Positions 26,063 through 33,870 of a DNA stretch of 64,000 nt are shown one piece after another; the stretch's first letter is position 1, and each line of letters begins with the position of its first letter. The notes below the pieces were generated by a model. The model saw only the letters and a program-made list of their open reading frames with translations. It searched no databases and was not told the DNA's origin. Made by a program: the position numbers and the translations under genes. Source of the DNA: Streptococcus sanguinis (GTDB lineage Bacteria > Bacillota > Bacilli > Lactobacillales > Streptococcaceae); the NCBI RefSeq assembly GCF_019929225.1, contig NZ_JAHZPA010000001.1:390805-454804 (forward strand), written 5' to 3'.

Positions 26063-27805
26063 ATGAAAGATTTATTGAAATATTTCAAGGGCTATATTAG
26101 GGAGTCTTTGCTAGGGCCCTTGTTCAAGCTTTTGGAGGCCAGTTTTGAACTGTTAGTTCCGATACTGATTGCGGGGATTGTGGACGAGACCATTCCTAGA
26201 CACGACAGCTCCCATCTCTACTGGATGGTTTTTCTTTTGATGGGCTTGGCCGCGCTGGGCGTGGTGGTAGCAGTGGTAGCCCAGTATTATTCGTCAAAGG
26301 CGGCAGTGGGCTTTACTCGTCAGATGACAAGAGACCTCTATCAAAAAATCCTGCGCTTGCCCAAGGCTAGTCGGGATGAGCTGACGACTTCTAGCTTGGT
26401 GACTCGGCTGACCAGCGACACCTATCAGATCCAGACGGGAATCAATCAATTTCTTCGTCTGTTTCTGCGGGCGCCCATCATCGTTTTCGGCTCTATCATC
26501 ATGGCCTTTACTATCAGTCCGGTCATTACCTTGTGGTTCTTGCTCATGGTGGCAATTTTAACGGCTATTATCGTTTTCATGTCTCGTCTGATGAATCCTC
26601 TCTATGCTAAAATTCGTCAACTGACAGACCAACTAGTCAATTTGACGCGTGAGCAACTGCAGGGCATGCGGGTTATTCGAGCTTTCGGTCAGACCCAGCG
26701 CGAGGTTCAGACCTTTCGCAATCGCAATGAGCTCTATAAAACCTGGCAAATCAGGACGGGAGCTCTGGCTAGTCTGATTAGCCCTCTGACCTTTCTTACA
26801 GTCAATGGTACCCTGATTGCTGTGATTTGGCAGGGAAATGCTTTTATCGGCAAGGGATTGCTGACCCAGGGGATGCTAGTGGCCTTGGTCAATTATTTAT
26901 TGCAGATTTTGGTGGAATTGCTCAAGCTGGCTATGCTGGTCAACTCGCTCAATCAAAGCTATATCAGTGCGGGTCGCATTAGTCAGGTCTTCGAGCAAGC
27001 AGAAGAAGATGTCCTGCAGGAATTAGTGCAGGAAACAGCTCTGCCGAATCAAGCCATTAAAGCCCAGCAGGTCAGCTTTTCCTATCCAAATGCAGCTAGT
27101 CCTGCTTTGACTGGTCTGACTTTTGATTTGAAAAGAGGTCAGACTTTGGGGGTTATTGGCGGAACAGGATCAGGTAAGTCTACCCTGGTTCAGCTGCTGG
27201 CTCATCTCTATCCTGTGGCTACTGGTCAGTTGACCATCTTTTCCCAAGGACGCAGTCCTAAAAATTTGAGCGAATGGCGGTCTTGGATTAGTCTGGTGCC
27301 TCAGAAGTCGGAGCTTTTCCAAGGAACTGTTCGCTCCAATCTGGCTTTAGGACTGTCAACCAAGCCAACAGACGCAGACTTGTGGCAGGCTTTAGAGATT
27401 GCTCAGGCAGCGGACTTAGTCTCTCAGAAGGAAGGTGGCTTGGATGCGACTGTAGAGGCCTTTGGTCGTAATTTTTCTGGTGGTCAGCGTCAGCGTTTAA
27501 CCATTGCCAGAGCTGTCTTGCGAAGGGCACCTTTCTTGATTTTAGATGATGCTACCTCAGCTCTGGACTATTTGACAGAGGCTAGACTCTTGCAGGCTAT
27601 TAAGAGTGAATTGACTCAGACCAGTCTGGTCTTGATCTCTCAGCGGACCAATAGCTTGCGCTCAGCGGATCAAATTTTAGTCCTAGATAAGGGAGAACAG
27701 GTGGCTCTTGGTCGCCATGAGGAACTCTTAGTCAGCTCCGCCATTTACCGAGAAATTCATCACTCACAGCATAGTCAAGGAGAGGAGGGAAACTATGAAG
27801 CATAA
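26063..27805 (+). CDS. Heterodimeric ABC exporter, non-catalytic subunit
   Basis: A 580-residue half-transporter with six membrane helices and a nucleotide-binding domain: Walker A G-G-T-G-S-G-K-S-T, signature F-S-G-G-Q, Walker B L-I-L-D-D with Asp replacing Glu, and Q replacing the H-loop His (I-S-Q-R-T). The Asp and Gln pair is the same as in TM287 of the TM287/288 exporter. TGGTAAAAT at 26026-26033 is a likely extended -10. Its stop lies inside the next gene, 11 bases overlap. Confidence 0.9.
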   Translation: MKDLLKYFKGYIRESLLGPLFKLLEASFELLVPILIAGIVDETIPRHDSSHLYWMVFLLMGLAALGVVVAVVAQYYSSKAAVGFTRQMTRDLYQKILRLPKASRDELTTSSLVTRLTSDTYQIQTGINQFLRLFLRAPIIVFGSIIMAFTISPVITLWFLLMVAILTAIIVFMSRLMNPLYAKIRQLTDQLVNLTREQLQGMRVIRAFGQTQREVQTFRNRNELYKTWQIRTGALASLISPLTFLTVNGTLIAVIWQGNAFIGKGLLTQGMLVALVNYLLQILVELLKLAMLVNSLNQSYISAGRISQVFEQAEEDVLQELVQETALPNQAIKAQQVSFSYPNAASPALTGLTFDLKRGQTLGVIGGTGSGKSTLVQLLAHLYPVATGQLTIFSQGRSPKNLSEWRSWISLVPQKSELFQGTVRSNLALGLSTKPTDADLWQALEIAQAADLVSQKEGGLDATVEAFGRNFSGGQRQRLTIARAVLRRAPFLILDDATSALDYLTEARLLQAIKSELTQTSLVLISQRTNSLRSADQILVLDKGEQVALGRHEELLVSSAIYREIHHSQHSQGEEGNYEA

Positions 27806-29531
27806 GACATCACCTAGCAGCTTGAGGCGTTTGAGTCGAGATTTGCTGCAGGCGCGCTGGCTCTTTCTTCTAGCTAGTCTGGGAACGGTGGCTCAAGTGG
27901 CTCTGACTGTTCTTCTTCCAGTTCTAATCGGGAATGCGGTTGATAGCGTTCTTCTTCCTCAAGCGGAGCAGCATTTGATGCCGATTTTGGGGCAGATGCT
28001 GTTGGTCATCTTAGCCAATACGCTGATTCAGTGGCTCAATCCCTTGCTCTATAATCAGCTGGTTTATCGCTATAGCCAGCAGCTCCGTCAAGGCGTCATC
28101 AAGAAAGTGCACTATTTGCCTTTGGCCTATCTGGACCGGCAGGGAACCGGAGACTTGGTTAGTCGGGTGACGACGGACTTGGAGCAGCTCAGCAATGGCC
28201 TACTTATGGTTTTCAATCAATTTTTTGTGGGTTTGCTGATAATCTTAGTGACTATCATTAGCATGGCCGGATTGGACTTTTTCCTCTTGCTTTTGGTTCT
28301 GCTTTTGACGCCCCTTTCTCTCTTCTTGGCTCGCTTTATTGCCAGAAAGAGTTTTAGCTTTTTCCAACGTCAGACGCAGGCGAGGGGAGCGCAGACCCAG
28401 CTGATTGAGGAAAGTCTGACCCAGGAAAGTCTAATCCAGGCATTTAATGCTCAGGAGCAGTTTGATACAGCTTTTACTCGCAGTAATCAAACTTATGCGG
28501 ACTATTCTCAGGCGGCTATTTTCTATTCATCAACGGTCAATCCTTCGACTCGTTTTATCAATGCCCTGATCTATGCTTTGATTGTGGGCTTTGGGGCTGT
28601 CCGAATCATTCAGGGAACAGGTTTTACGGTTGGGCAGCTGGTGACTTTCCTCAACTACGTCAACCAGTACACCAAGCCTTTCAACGATATATCGTCAGTC
28701 ATGTCGGAATTGCAGAGCGCTTTAGCTTGTGCAGAGCGGATTTACAGCGTTTTGGACCAAGAAGAAATAGCGGAGCCAGGCCAGGAAATTCTTCATTCTG
28801 AAGATGTCAAAGGACAGATTAGCTTTGAGCATGTGGCTTTTGGCTATGAGCCTAGCAAAGAGCTGATTCAGGATTTGAATATAAGGATTCCGGCAGCTAG
28901 CAAGGTCGCCATTGTCGGGCCAACTGGTGCTGGTAAGTCAACCCTGATCAATCTCCTCATGCGCTTTTACAATGTAGACAGTGGTCTTATTTCGCTAGAC
29001 GGTACTCCCATAACGCATTACACCAGAACCGCTTATCGTCAGCAGTTCGGTATGGTACTACAGGAGACTTGGCTTAAGACGGCGACTATTCACGACAACA
29101 TAGCTTTTGGCCGGCCAGACGCCAGCCGAGAAGAGGTCATTGCAGCTGCCAAGGCGGCCAATGCTCATTTCTTTATCCAGCAATTGCCTCAGGGGTATGA
29201 TACCTACCTGGCGGATGCTGGGGATTCACTTTCTCAAGGTCAGCGGCAGCTCTTAACCATTGCGCGTGTCTTCCTTGCTGTTCCTAAAATTCTAATCTTG
29301 GACGAGGCGACTTCCTCCATCGATACCCGGACAGAAGTCTTGATTCAGGAGGCTTTCAGCAAGCTCATGGTGGGACGGACTAGCTTTATCATCGCTCACC
29401 GCCTGTCCACTATTCAAAATGCTGACATCATTCTCGTCATGGTAGATGGTGATATCGTCGAACATGGTAATCATCAGGAGCTCATGGAAGCCAGAGGTGT
29501 TTATTACCAAATGCAGACGGCGCAGGAGTAG
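27795..29531 (+). CDS. Heterodimeric ABC exporter, catalytic subunit
   Basis: A 578-residue partner with Walker A G-P-T-G-A-G-K-S-T, degenerate signature L-S-Q-G-Q, intact Walker B L-I-L-D-E and H-loop A-H-R-L-S. Together with the preceding subunit one ATP site is complete and one is degenerate. The start follows AGAGGAGGGAAACT within the end of the first subunit. Probably a multidrug or peptide exporter; the cargo cannot be read from sequence. Confidence 0.9.
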   Translation: MKHKTSPSSLRRLSRDLLQARWLFLLASLGTVAQVALTVLLPVLIGNAVDSVLLPQAEQHLMPILGQMLLVILANTLIQWLNPLLYNQLVYRYSQQLRQGVIKKVHYLPLAYLDRQGTGDLVSRVTTDLEQLSNGLLMVFNQFFVGLLIILVTIISMAGLDFFLLLLVLLLTPLSLFLARFIARKSFSFFQRQTQARGAQTQLIEESLTQESLIQAFNAQEQFDTAFTRSNQTYADYSQAAIFYSSTVNPSTRFINALIYALIVGFGAVRIIQGTGFTVGQLVTFLNYVNQYTKPFNDISSVMSELQSALACAERIYSVLDQEEIAEPGQEILHSEDVKGQISFEHVAFGYEPSKELIQDLNIRIPAASKVAIVGPTGAGKSTLINLLMRFYNVDSGLISLDGTPITHYTRTAYRQQFGMVLQETWLKTATIHDNIAFGRPDASREEVIAAAKAANAHFFIQQLPQGYDTYLADAGDSLSQGQRQLLTIARVFLAVPKILILDEATSSIDTRTEVLIQEAFSKLMVGRTSFIIAHRLSTIQNADIILVMVDGDIVEHGNHQELMEARGVYYQMQTAQE

Positions 29532-29576
29532 AAGAGGAGCTTTATTAAAGTTCAAAGATTGATGCTAAATGAAACT

Positions 29577-29604
29577 AAAAGAGTTGGAATTTCCAACTCT
29601 TTTT
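29577..29604. terminator. Bidirectional terminator between convergent genes
   Basis: AAAAGAGTTGGAA and its complement form a stem with A-runs and T-runs on opposite sides. It serves the ABC exporter and the convergent ABC-F gene, whose stop lies just to the right. Confidence 0.75.
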
Positions 29605-29606
29605 GC

Positions 29607-31133
29607 TTATAGTTCAACTTCTTCCAATCCCTCCTCCGTAAGTCGATAAATCTTCTGGCAGACTTCTTTGAGAAAAATTCGGTCGTGGGAGACAGCAATA
29701 ATGGCGCCAGGATAGGTCGCCAAAAGCTGGCGAACCTGAGGCTGAGAGGTGGGAGAGAAGTTGCGGGTGGGCTCGTCCAATATGAGAAAATTAGGGCGAT
29801 CTAGGATTAGTTTGAGCAGGAGGAGCTTGGCTTTTTGACCTCCAGAAAGCTGCCCAATCGGGTGGCGGGCCTCATCGCGCGTGAACTGGAGACTGGCTAG
29901 ATGAGTCAGGATTTTCTCCTCATGGGACTTATCGCCAGAGGGAGCCAGAAAGTCCAAAGGACTGATCTCATCAGTCAGCAAGTCTCCATAATGCTGGGGC
30001 ATGTAGCCGATCCGCATATCTGTCCGCTCACGCAGAATCTTCCATATTTCTTTAAGCAGAGTAGACTTGCCTGCGCCATTAGTACCAATCAGTCCAATTT
30101 TTTCCTGACCGCAGACCTCCAGAGTTAGGTTTTCCGCCAGTTGTCGTTCGTCTGTTTCCAGTTTCATTCCTTCTAATTTCAGGATTCTTTTGGTCAATGG
30201 CAGAGCTTCTATGTCTGAGAAGTGAAGGCTGATGGCATCTTCCTGTGTCGGGATTTCGGTCATTTCAACAGCTGCCTTTTCAAATCGCTTGCCCTGTGAG
30301 AGAACATTTTTCATTTTTTTGGCTAGTAGCCGTCCTTGGACATCGTTTTTGGTATTTCTCAAGGCATTTTCGACATTTTGTTTGACTCGTCGGTGTTTTT
30401 CCATAGTCTTAGCATGTTCTTCCCGCTCTTTCCGTGCCAATTGACCTTGTTTTTCAAAGGCTTCCTGACGCTGATGGCGGTAATTTTCATAGTCCAGACT
30501 CTTGACGCTGGTTCTGGCTTCCTGTTTCTTTTTGATTCGCTCCAGATGAACAATCTTGGTCGCAGCTTGAGCGAGAAAGTGCTCGTCGTGAGAGACGAAA
30601 AGGACCGTTCTCTGGCTGTGGCTGATAAAGTTTTCCAGCCATGTCAGAGTTTCGAGATCAAGGTCATTAGAGGGCTCATCAAGAAAGAGAATGTCCCAAT
30701 CGCTGGCTAGTTTCTTGATAAGCTGGACTTTAAGCTTTTCTCCTCCAGATAGGCTAGAGAGCTGCTGCTGACTGGCAAAACGCTGGCTGTCAAAGTTGAG
30801 CTCTCCAGCATAGCGGTAGAGCTTGGCATAGTCCAGCTCTGTCTCAAAATCAGCAAAGAAATAATCATTGAGCGTTAGTTGGGCATCCTCTGAAGGAAGC
30901 TGCTGGGGTAAGTAGACAGCAGCAGTATAGGACTTATCAATCTGTCCGCTGTAGCTGACATAGGAGCTGACCAGTCGCTCGTCTAGCAAGAGCTTGAGCA
31001 GGGTGGACTTGCCATTGCCCTCCTCACCGATAATAGCGACCTTGTCTCCTTGATTGACGGTCAGTGACAAATCTTTGACTAACTCCTTCAGGTCTTTTAG
31101 ATGGGTAATGGTTAGATTTCTTATTTGAAGCAT
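29607..31133 (-). CDS. ABC-F family ATPase, possible antibiotic-responsive ribosome protection protein
   Basis: About 508 residues with two nucleotide-binding domains and no membrane segments. Domain 1: Walker A G-E-E-G-N-G-K-S-T, signature L-S-G-G-E, Walker B L-F-L-D-E-P. Domain 2: G-T-N-G-A-G-K-S-T, L-S-G-G-Q, L-I-L-D-E-P. A charged linker of about 90 residues (Lys, Arg, Glu, Gln rich) joins them. This is the ABC-F design; some members dislodge antibiotics from ribosomes, others are housekeeping. I chose ATG 31133 because of AAGGAGACATCT upstream. The long leader with a terminator before the gene favours a resistance-type role. Confidence 0.85.
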   Translation of the reverse strand: MLQIRNLTITHLKDLKELVKDLSLTVNQGDKVAIIGEEGNGKSTLLKLLLDERLVSSYVSYSGQIDKSYTAAVYLPQQLPSEDAQLTLNDYFFADFETELDYAKLYRYAGELNFDSQRFASQQQLSSLSGGEKLKVQLIKKLASDWDILFLDEPSNDLDLETLTWLENFISHSQRTVLFVSHDEHFLAQAATKIVHLERIKKKQEARTSVKSLDYENYRHQRQEAFEKQGQLARKEREEHAKTMEKHRRVKQNVENALRNTKNDVQGRLLAKKMKNVLSQGKRFEKAAVEMTEIPTQEDAISLHFSDIEALPLTKRILKLEGMKLETDERQLAENLTLEVCGQEKIGLIGTNGAGKSTLLKEIWKILRERTDMRIGYMPQHYGDLLTDEISPLDFLAPSGDKSHEEKILTHLASLQFTRDEARHPIGQLSGGQKAKLLLLKLILDRPNFLILDEPTRNFSPTSQPQVRQLLATYPGAIIAVSHDRIFLKEVCQKIYRLTEEGLEEVEL

Positions 31134-31153
31134 AGATGTCTCCTTCGTTTTAT

Positions 31154-31191
31154 AACACAAAATACAGCCCTGCTTTATTTAGCAGAGCTGT
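31154..31191 (-). promoter_or_regulatory. Terminator hairpin in the ABC-F leader (attenuator)
   Basis: On the - strand an 11-pair stem (31081+ side: 31081 is not involved; arms are 31064-31074 shifted to window positions 31164-31174 and 31181-31191) with a 6-base loop is followed by ATTTTGTGTT. It lies just upstream of the ABC-F ribosome site and about 240 bases after the promoter, so it would stop transcription unless relieved. Confidence 0.6.
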
Positions 31192-31391
31192 TTTTAGTTG
31201 CACAAAGCAGACACAGGAGTGTCTAAGTAGGATTATTCGTCTATAGGCTTCCAGCTTACACTGTCATAGGAGCGACAGGATTAATCTAAAGATAAGCAAA
31301 TAAAAGCTAGAAAGCACCAAAAACGAACATCCCGCGGATATGCAGAAACATGACAAAATCTACTAAATAAAGTTTCCTTTAAAAAATAGAC

Positions 31392-31403
31392 TTAATTTTT
31401 CAT
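31392..31403 (-). CDS. Candidate three-codon leader peptide (M-K-N)
   Basis: On the - strand ATGAAAAATTAA is preceded by GGAGG (31415-31419) and lies about 25 bases after the expected transcription start. A ribosome held here by an antibiotic could change folding of the leader. Very short, so the evidence is position and ribosome site only. Confidence 0.35.
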   Translation of the reverse strand: MKN

Positions 31404-31436
31404 GTCTCCGTGTACCTCCGAAATAATTCTGTCTTA

Positions 31437-31465
31437 AGTCTAGCAAAAGATAGCAGATTCGTCAA
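31437..31465 (-). promoter_or_regulatory. Promoter of the ABC-F gene
   Basis: On the - strand TTGACG (31460-31465), 17 bases, TAGACT (31437-31442). The transcript would carry a leader of about 300 bases before the ABC-F start. No other gene occupies 31161-31590. Confidence 0.65.
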
Positions 31466-31563
31466 GCGCTTTCAAATAAATAAAAATTTTTAAAAGATTT
31501 TTGGAGCAAATTTTTATAAACTCTCTAAGAATATTGATTTCAAGGCTTTTAAGCTGATTTTGA

Positions 31564-31643
31564 TATATAATTTTTTAATTATATAAAAATTTGACATATA
31601 CCGGGAAATTATATATAATCGTCTTGTATATAAAAATTATATA
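31564..31643 (+). promoter_or_regulatory. Promoter of the serine hydrolase array, with three AT palindromes
   Basis: A consensus promoter TTGACA (31591-31596), 17 bases, TATAAT (31614-31619) is surrounded by perfect inverted repeats: TATATAATT/AATTATATA at 31564-31585, ATTATATATAAT at 31608-31619 over the -10, and TATATAA/TTATATA at 31627-31643. The repeats share a TATATAA half-site and look like operators of one repressor. The first start codon is about 120 bases further on. Confidence 0.65.
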
Positions 31644-31750
31644 TATAAAATGATTATACAAATAGGCCTAAAATTTGTAAAAGATAAGAAGAGCTGGAAT
31701 GTGATAGATTCCGGTCGTCATTTTAAATTGTATCTAAGGAGTAAGAAACC

Positions 31751-31942
31751 ATGCCAAAAACTTTATTTCTATGGCTTTTGACAGTCCTAAGCTTAGGACT
31801 AGTAAAAACGCCTCAAGCTAAGACAATGGAGCAATCTTTGAAGTCTAACACGGCGGCCATTGAGATTGCCCAAAAAATTCAGGATCATGTCAAGAAAGAT
31901 GAAGCGACGATGGTGGCTGTAGAAGCAGCGACCTTTGACTAG
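31751..31942 (+). pseudogene. Truncated first copy of the serine hydrolase array
   Basis: Sixty-three codons read like the N-terminus of the following hydrolases: signal peptide ending near Q-A-K, then I-A-Q-K-I-Q-D-H-V-K-K and a closing T-F-D, where the full copies continue with K-D/N-G-T-I-Y. A TAG ends it before the catalytic Ser. It has a good ribosome site (AAGGAGTAAGAAACC). Either a decayed copy or a small secreted peptide kept in use. Confidence 0.6.
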
Positions 31943-31977
31943 ATGATGCAAATCATTGATTAAGAAAGGAGAAAGCT

Positions 31978-32043
31978 ATGTTAAGAATTTTTATCCGAAT
32001 GGTATACAGAAGTATCGCCTATGCGATTGTTGAAGCTAAATAG
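31978..32043 (+). CDS. Small ORF of 21 residues, cationic amphipathic
   Basis: ATG 31978 follows AAAGGAGAAAGCT and opens 21 codons (M-L-R-I-F-I-R-M-V-Y, ending V-E-A-K) before TAG. It has alternating hydrophobic and basic residues. It lies between the truncated copy and the first intact hydrolase. It could be a real micropeptide, a leader peptide, or chance. Confidence 0.35.
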   Translation: MLRIFIRMVYRSIAYAIVEAK

Positions 32044-32055
32044 AAAGGAAATATA

Positions 32056-33837
32056 ATGAAAAAATCATTTATTCTAACTCTTCTAACGATTATAACTCTA
32101 GGGCTCTTTCGGCCGGTTACCGCCTTGGCTGAGGAGCAGAAGCTCCCTTCTGGCACGGAGCGCAGCCAAATCGGTCAGAAAATCCAAGACTTTGTCAAGG
32201 AACATGAAAAGACAACGGCCGGTATGGCAACAACCGTTTTTGACAAGGACGGGACTATTTACCAAGGTAGTTTTGGCTATATGAACAAGGAAAAAGGCAT
32301 TAAAGCCGACGACAGCAGTGTCTTTGAATGGGGGTCAGTAGGGAAACTAACTATCTGGGTCTCTGTCATGCAGCTCTGGGAAGAGGGCAAGGTTAATCTT
32401 GAAGAAGATATTCGCAATTACCTGCCTGAGGGATTTCTCAAGACCCTCCGTTATGACAAGCCCATTACTATGTTGGATCTAATGAACCATCAAGCAGGCT
32501 TTGAGGACTCTTCTCACGCTTATCTAGAAAATAAAGGGCAGAATATTGAACAAATCCTTGCGATCAATCAGCCAGCTCAAATCTATGAACCAGGCACTAT
32601 GACTGGATACTCTAACTTCAGTACGGGACTGGCAGCCTATATCGTTGAGCGAATCTCCGGTCAGAGCTTTGCGGACTATGCCCGCAAGCATATCTTACAA
32701 CCATTAGGTATGAACAAAACATCTCTTTTAACTGGCTATATAGATAATGATTACGTCCTTGAGAAACGGAAGGAAGAGATGACTTATGATATCAATGGTA
32801 AATCTCTAGGTGTGAATTACATGAATATCGGTCTTTACCCTGTCGGTCTTACAGCGAGTACCATGGGTGATTTTCAGAGATTTGCCCAAGCACTTTTGAA
32901 GAAGGAGAAGCTTTTCAAAAAGTCAGAAACTTGGGAGAAGCTTTTCACTGCTAGCTCTACCTATCCGGGAACAGATATGCCGCTCAATATGCACGGCTTC
33001 TGGACCCAAGAATATGGCACGACGGTTGTCGGTCATGGTGGTAATTCCTATGGTTTTTCTTCTTATATCTTGTTAGATTTGAAAAATGGTATTGGTATGA
33101 CCATTATGACTAATCAAGGGCATGAAGAGGTCTATAATTACGATATGCCAGCTCTTGTCTTTGGAGCTAAGAAAAAGACTCCGCAGGAAACTTTCGACAA
33201 ATTTCCAGCGGGAAATTACCGATCAGCAAGATATTATGAAACAGGCCCCCTGTCTTTCACTAGAATATTCCCACGTACCAGTTATGTTACAAATTCAGCT
33301 GATAATAAATTTTTGAACGGTGATTTTGTAGTAGTCAGTGAGCAAAATGGAACAGCAAAAGTAACATATGCCTATGGCGATACTTTCAAAGTAAAAGATA
33401 TAGACGTGATGAGAGATTGGGCTGTATTGATTTCCATGGTAGTAGGAGTTATCTATGCTTTTCTTCAGCTTTTAGTGCGAGGCGGTCTCGATCTTTTCCG
33501 ATTGGTATTCAAAAAGAATCAGTCTAAAACACCTAAAGAACTTCATATCTGGACATATCTGACTTCTCTAGCAGCAGTGGGAGTTGCTGTCAATTTCTAT
33601 TTCCTTTTCTTAGCTTTAGGAGCAAGTGACCCTAGCTACCTTTCTAGCTGGCGCTACATGGTCTTTGCCGGTCTGGGATTGATACTGGCCGGCTGTGCGG
33701 TCTTCCCGCTTCTGACCAAGTCAAGAAAAGGATTGAGCAAGAGCCGCCTTTTCCTGACTGTCTTGACTAGTCTATCTGCGCTGATCATAGTTGCCAATAT
33801 CCTCTACTGGTCACTTTATCAGTGGTGGGGCCTTTAA
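32056..33837 (+). CDS. Membrane-anchored serine hydrolase 1 (class C beta-lactamase-like)
   Basis: A 593-residue protein with signal peptide (1-25), a beta-lactamase/penicillin-binding fold outside the membrane, and four C-terminal membrane helices (about 454-476, 498-522, 533-553, 563-587). Catalytic motifs are S94-V-G-K97, Y185-S-N187 and H327-G-G329, the last replacing the K-T-G triad as in class C-like esterases and D-amino acid peptidases. It probably acts on cell-wall D-Ala groups or a small ester; the substrate is unknown. First intact gene of a tandem array, 33 bases before the next copy. Confidence 0.85.
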   Translation: MKKSFILTLLTIITLGLFRPVTALAEEQKLPSGTERSQIGQKIQDFVKEHEKTTAGMATTVFDKDGTIYQGSFGYMNKEKGIKADDSSVFEWGSVGKLTIWVSVMQLWEEGKVNLEEDIRNYLPEGFLKTLRYDKPITMLDLMNHQAGFEDSSHAYLENKGQNIEQILAINQPAQIYEPGTMTGYSNFSTGLAAYIVERISGQSFADYARKHILQPLGMNKTSLLTGYIDNDYVLEKRKEEMTYDINGKSLGVNYMNIGLYPVGLTASTMGDFQRFAQALLKKEKLFKKSETWEKLFTASSTYPGTDMPLNMHGFWTQEYGTTVVGHGGNSYGFSSYILLDLKNGIGMTIMTNQGHEEVYNYDMPALVFGAKKKTPQETFDKFPAGNYRSARYYETGPLSFTRIFPRTSYVTNSADNKFLNGDFVVVSEQNGTAKVTYAYGDTFKVKDIDVMRDWAVLISMVVGVIYAFLQLLVRGGLDLFRLVFKKNQSKTPKELHIWTYLTSLAAVGVAVNFYFLFLALGASDPSYLSSWRYMVFAGLGLILAGCAVFPLLTKSRKGLSKSRLFLTVLTSLSALIIVANILYWSLYQWWGL

Positions 33838-33870
33838 TAAGCGCCTCTCCATTGCACAAAGGAGTCTCTC

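Noticed and set aside
31455..31475. CcpA cre-like sequence TTGAAAGCGCTTGA before the ABC-F promoter
   Set aside because: The right half lacks the final CA of the consensus; only half of the site fits.
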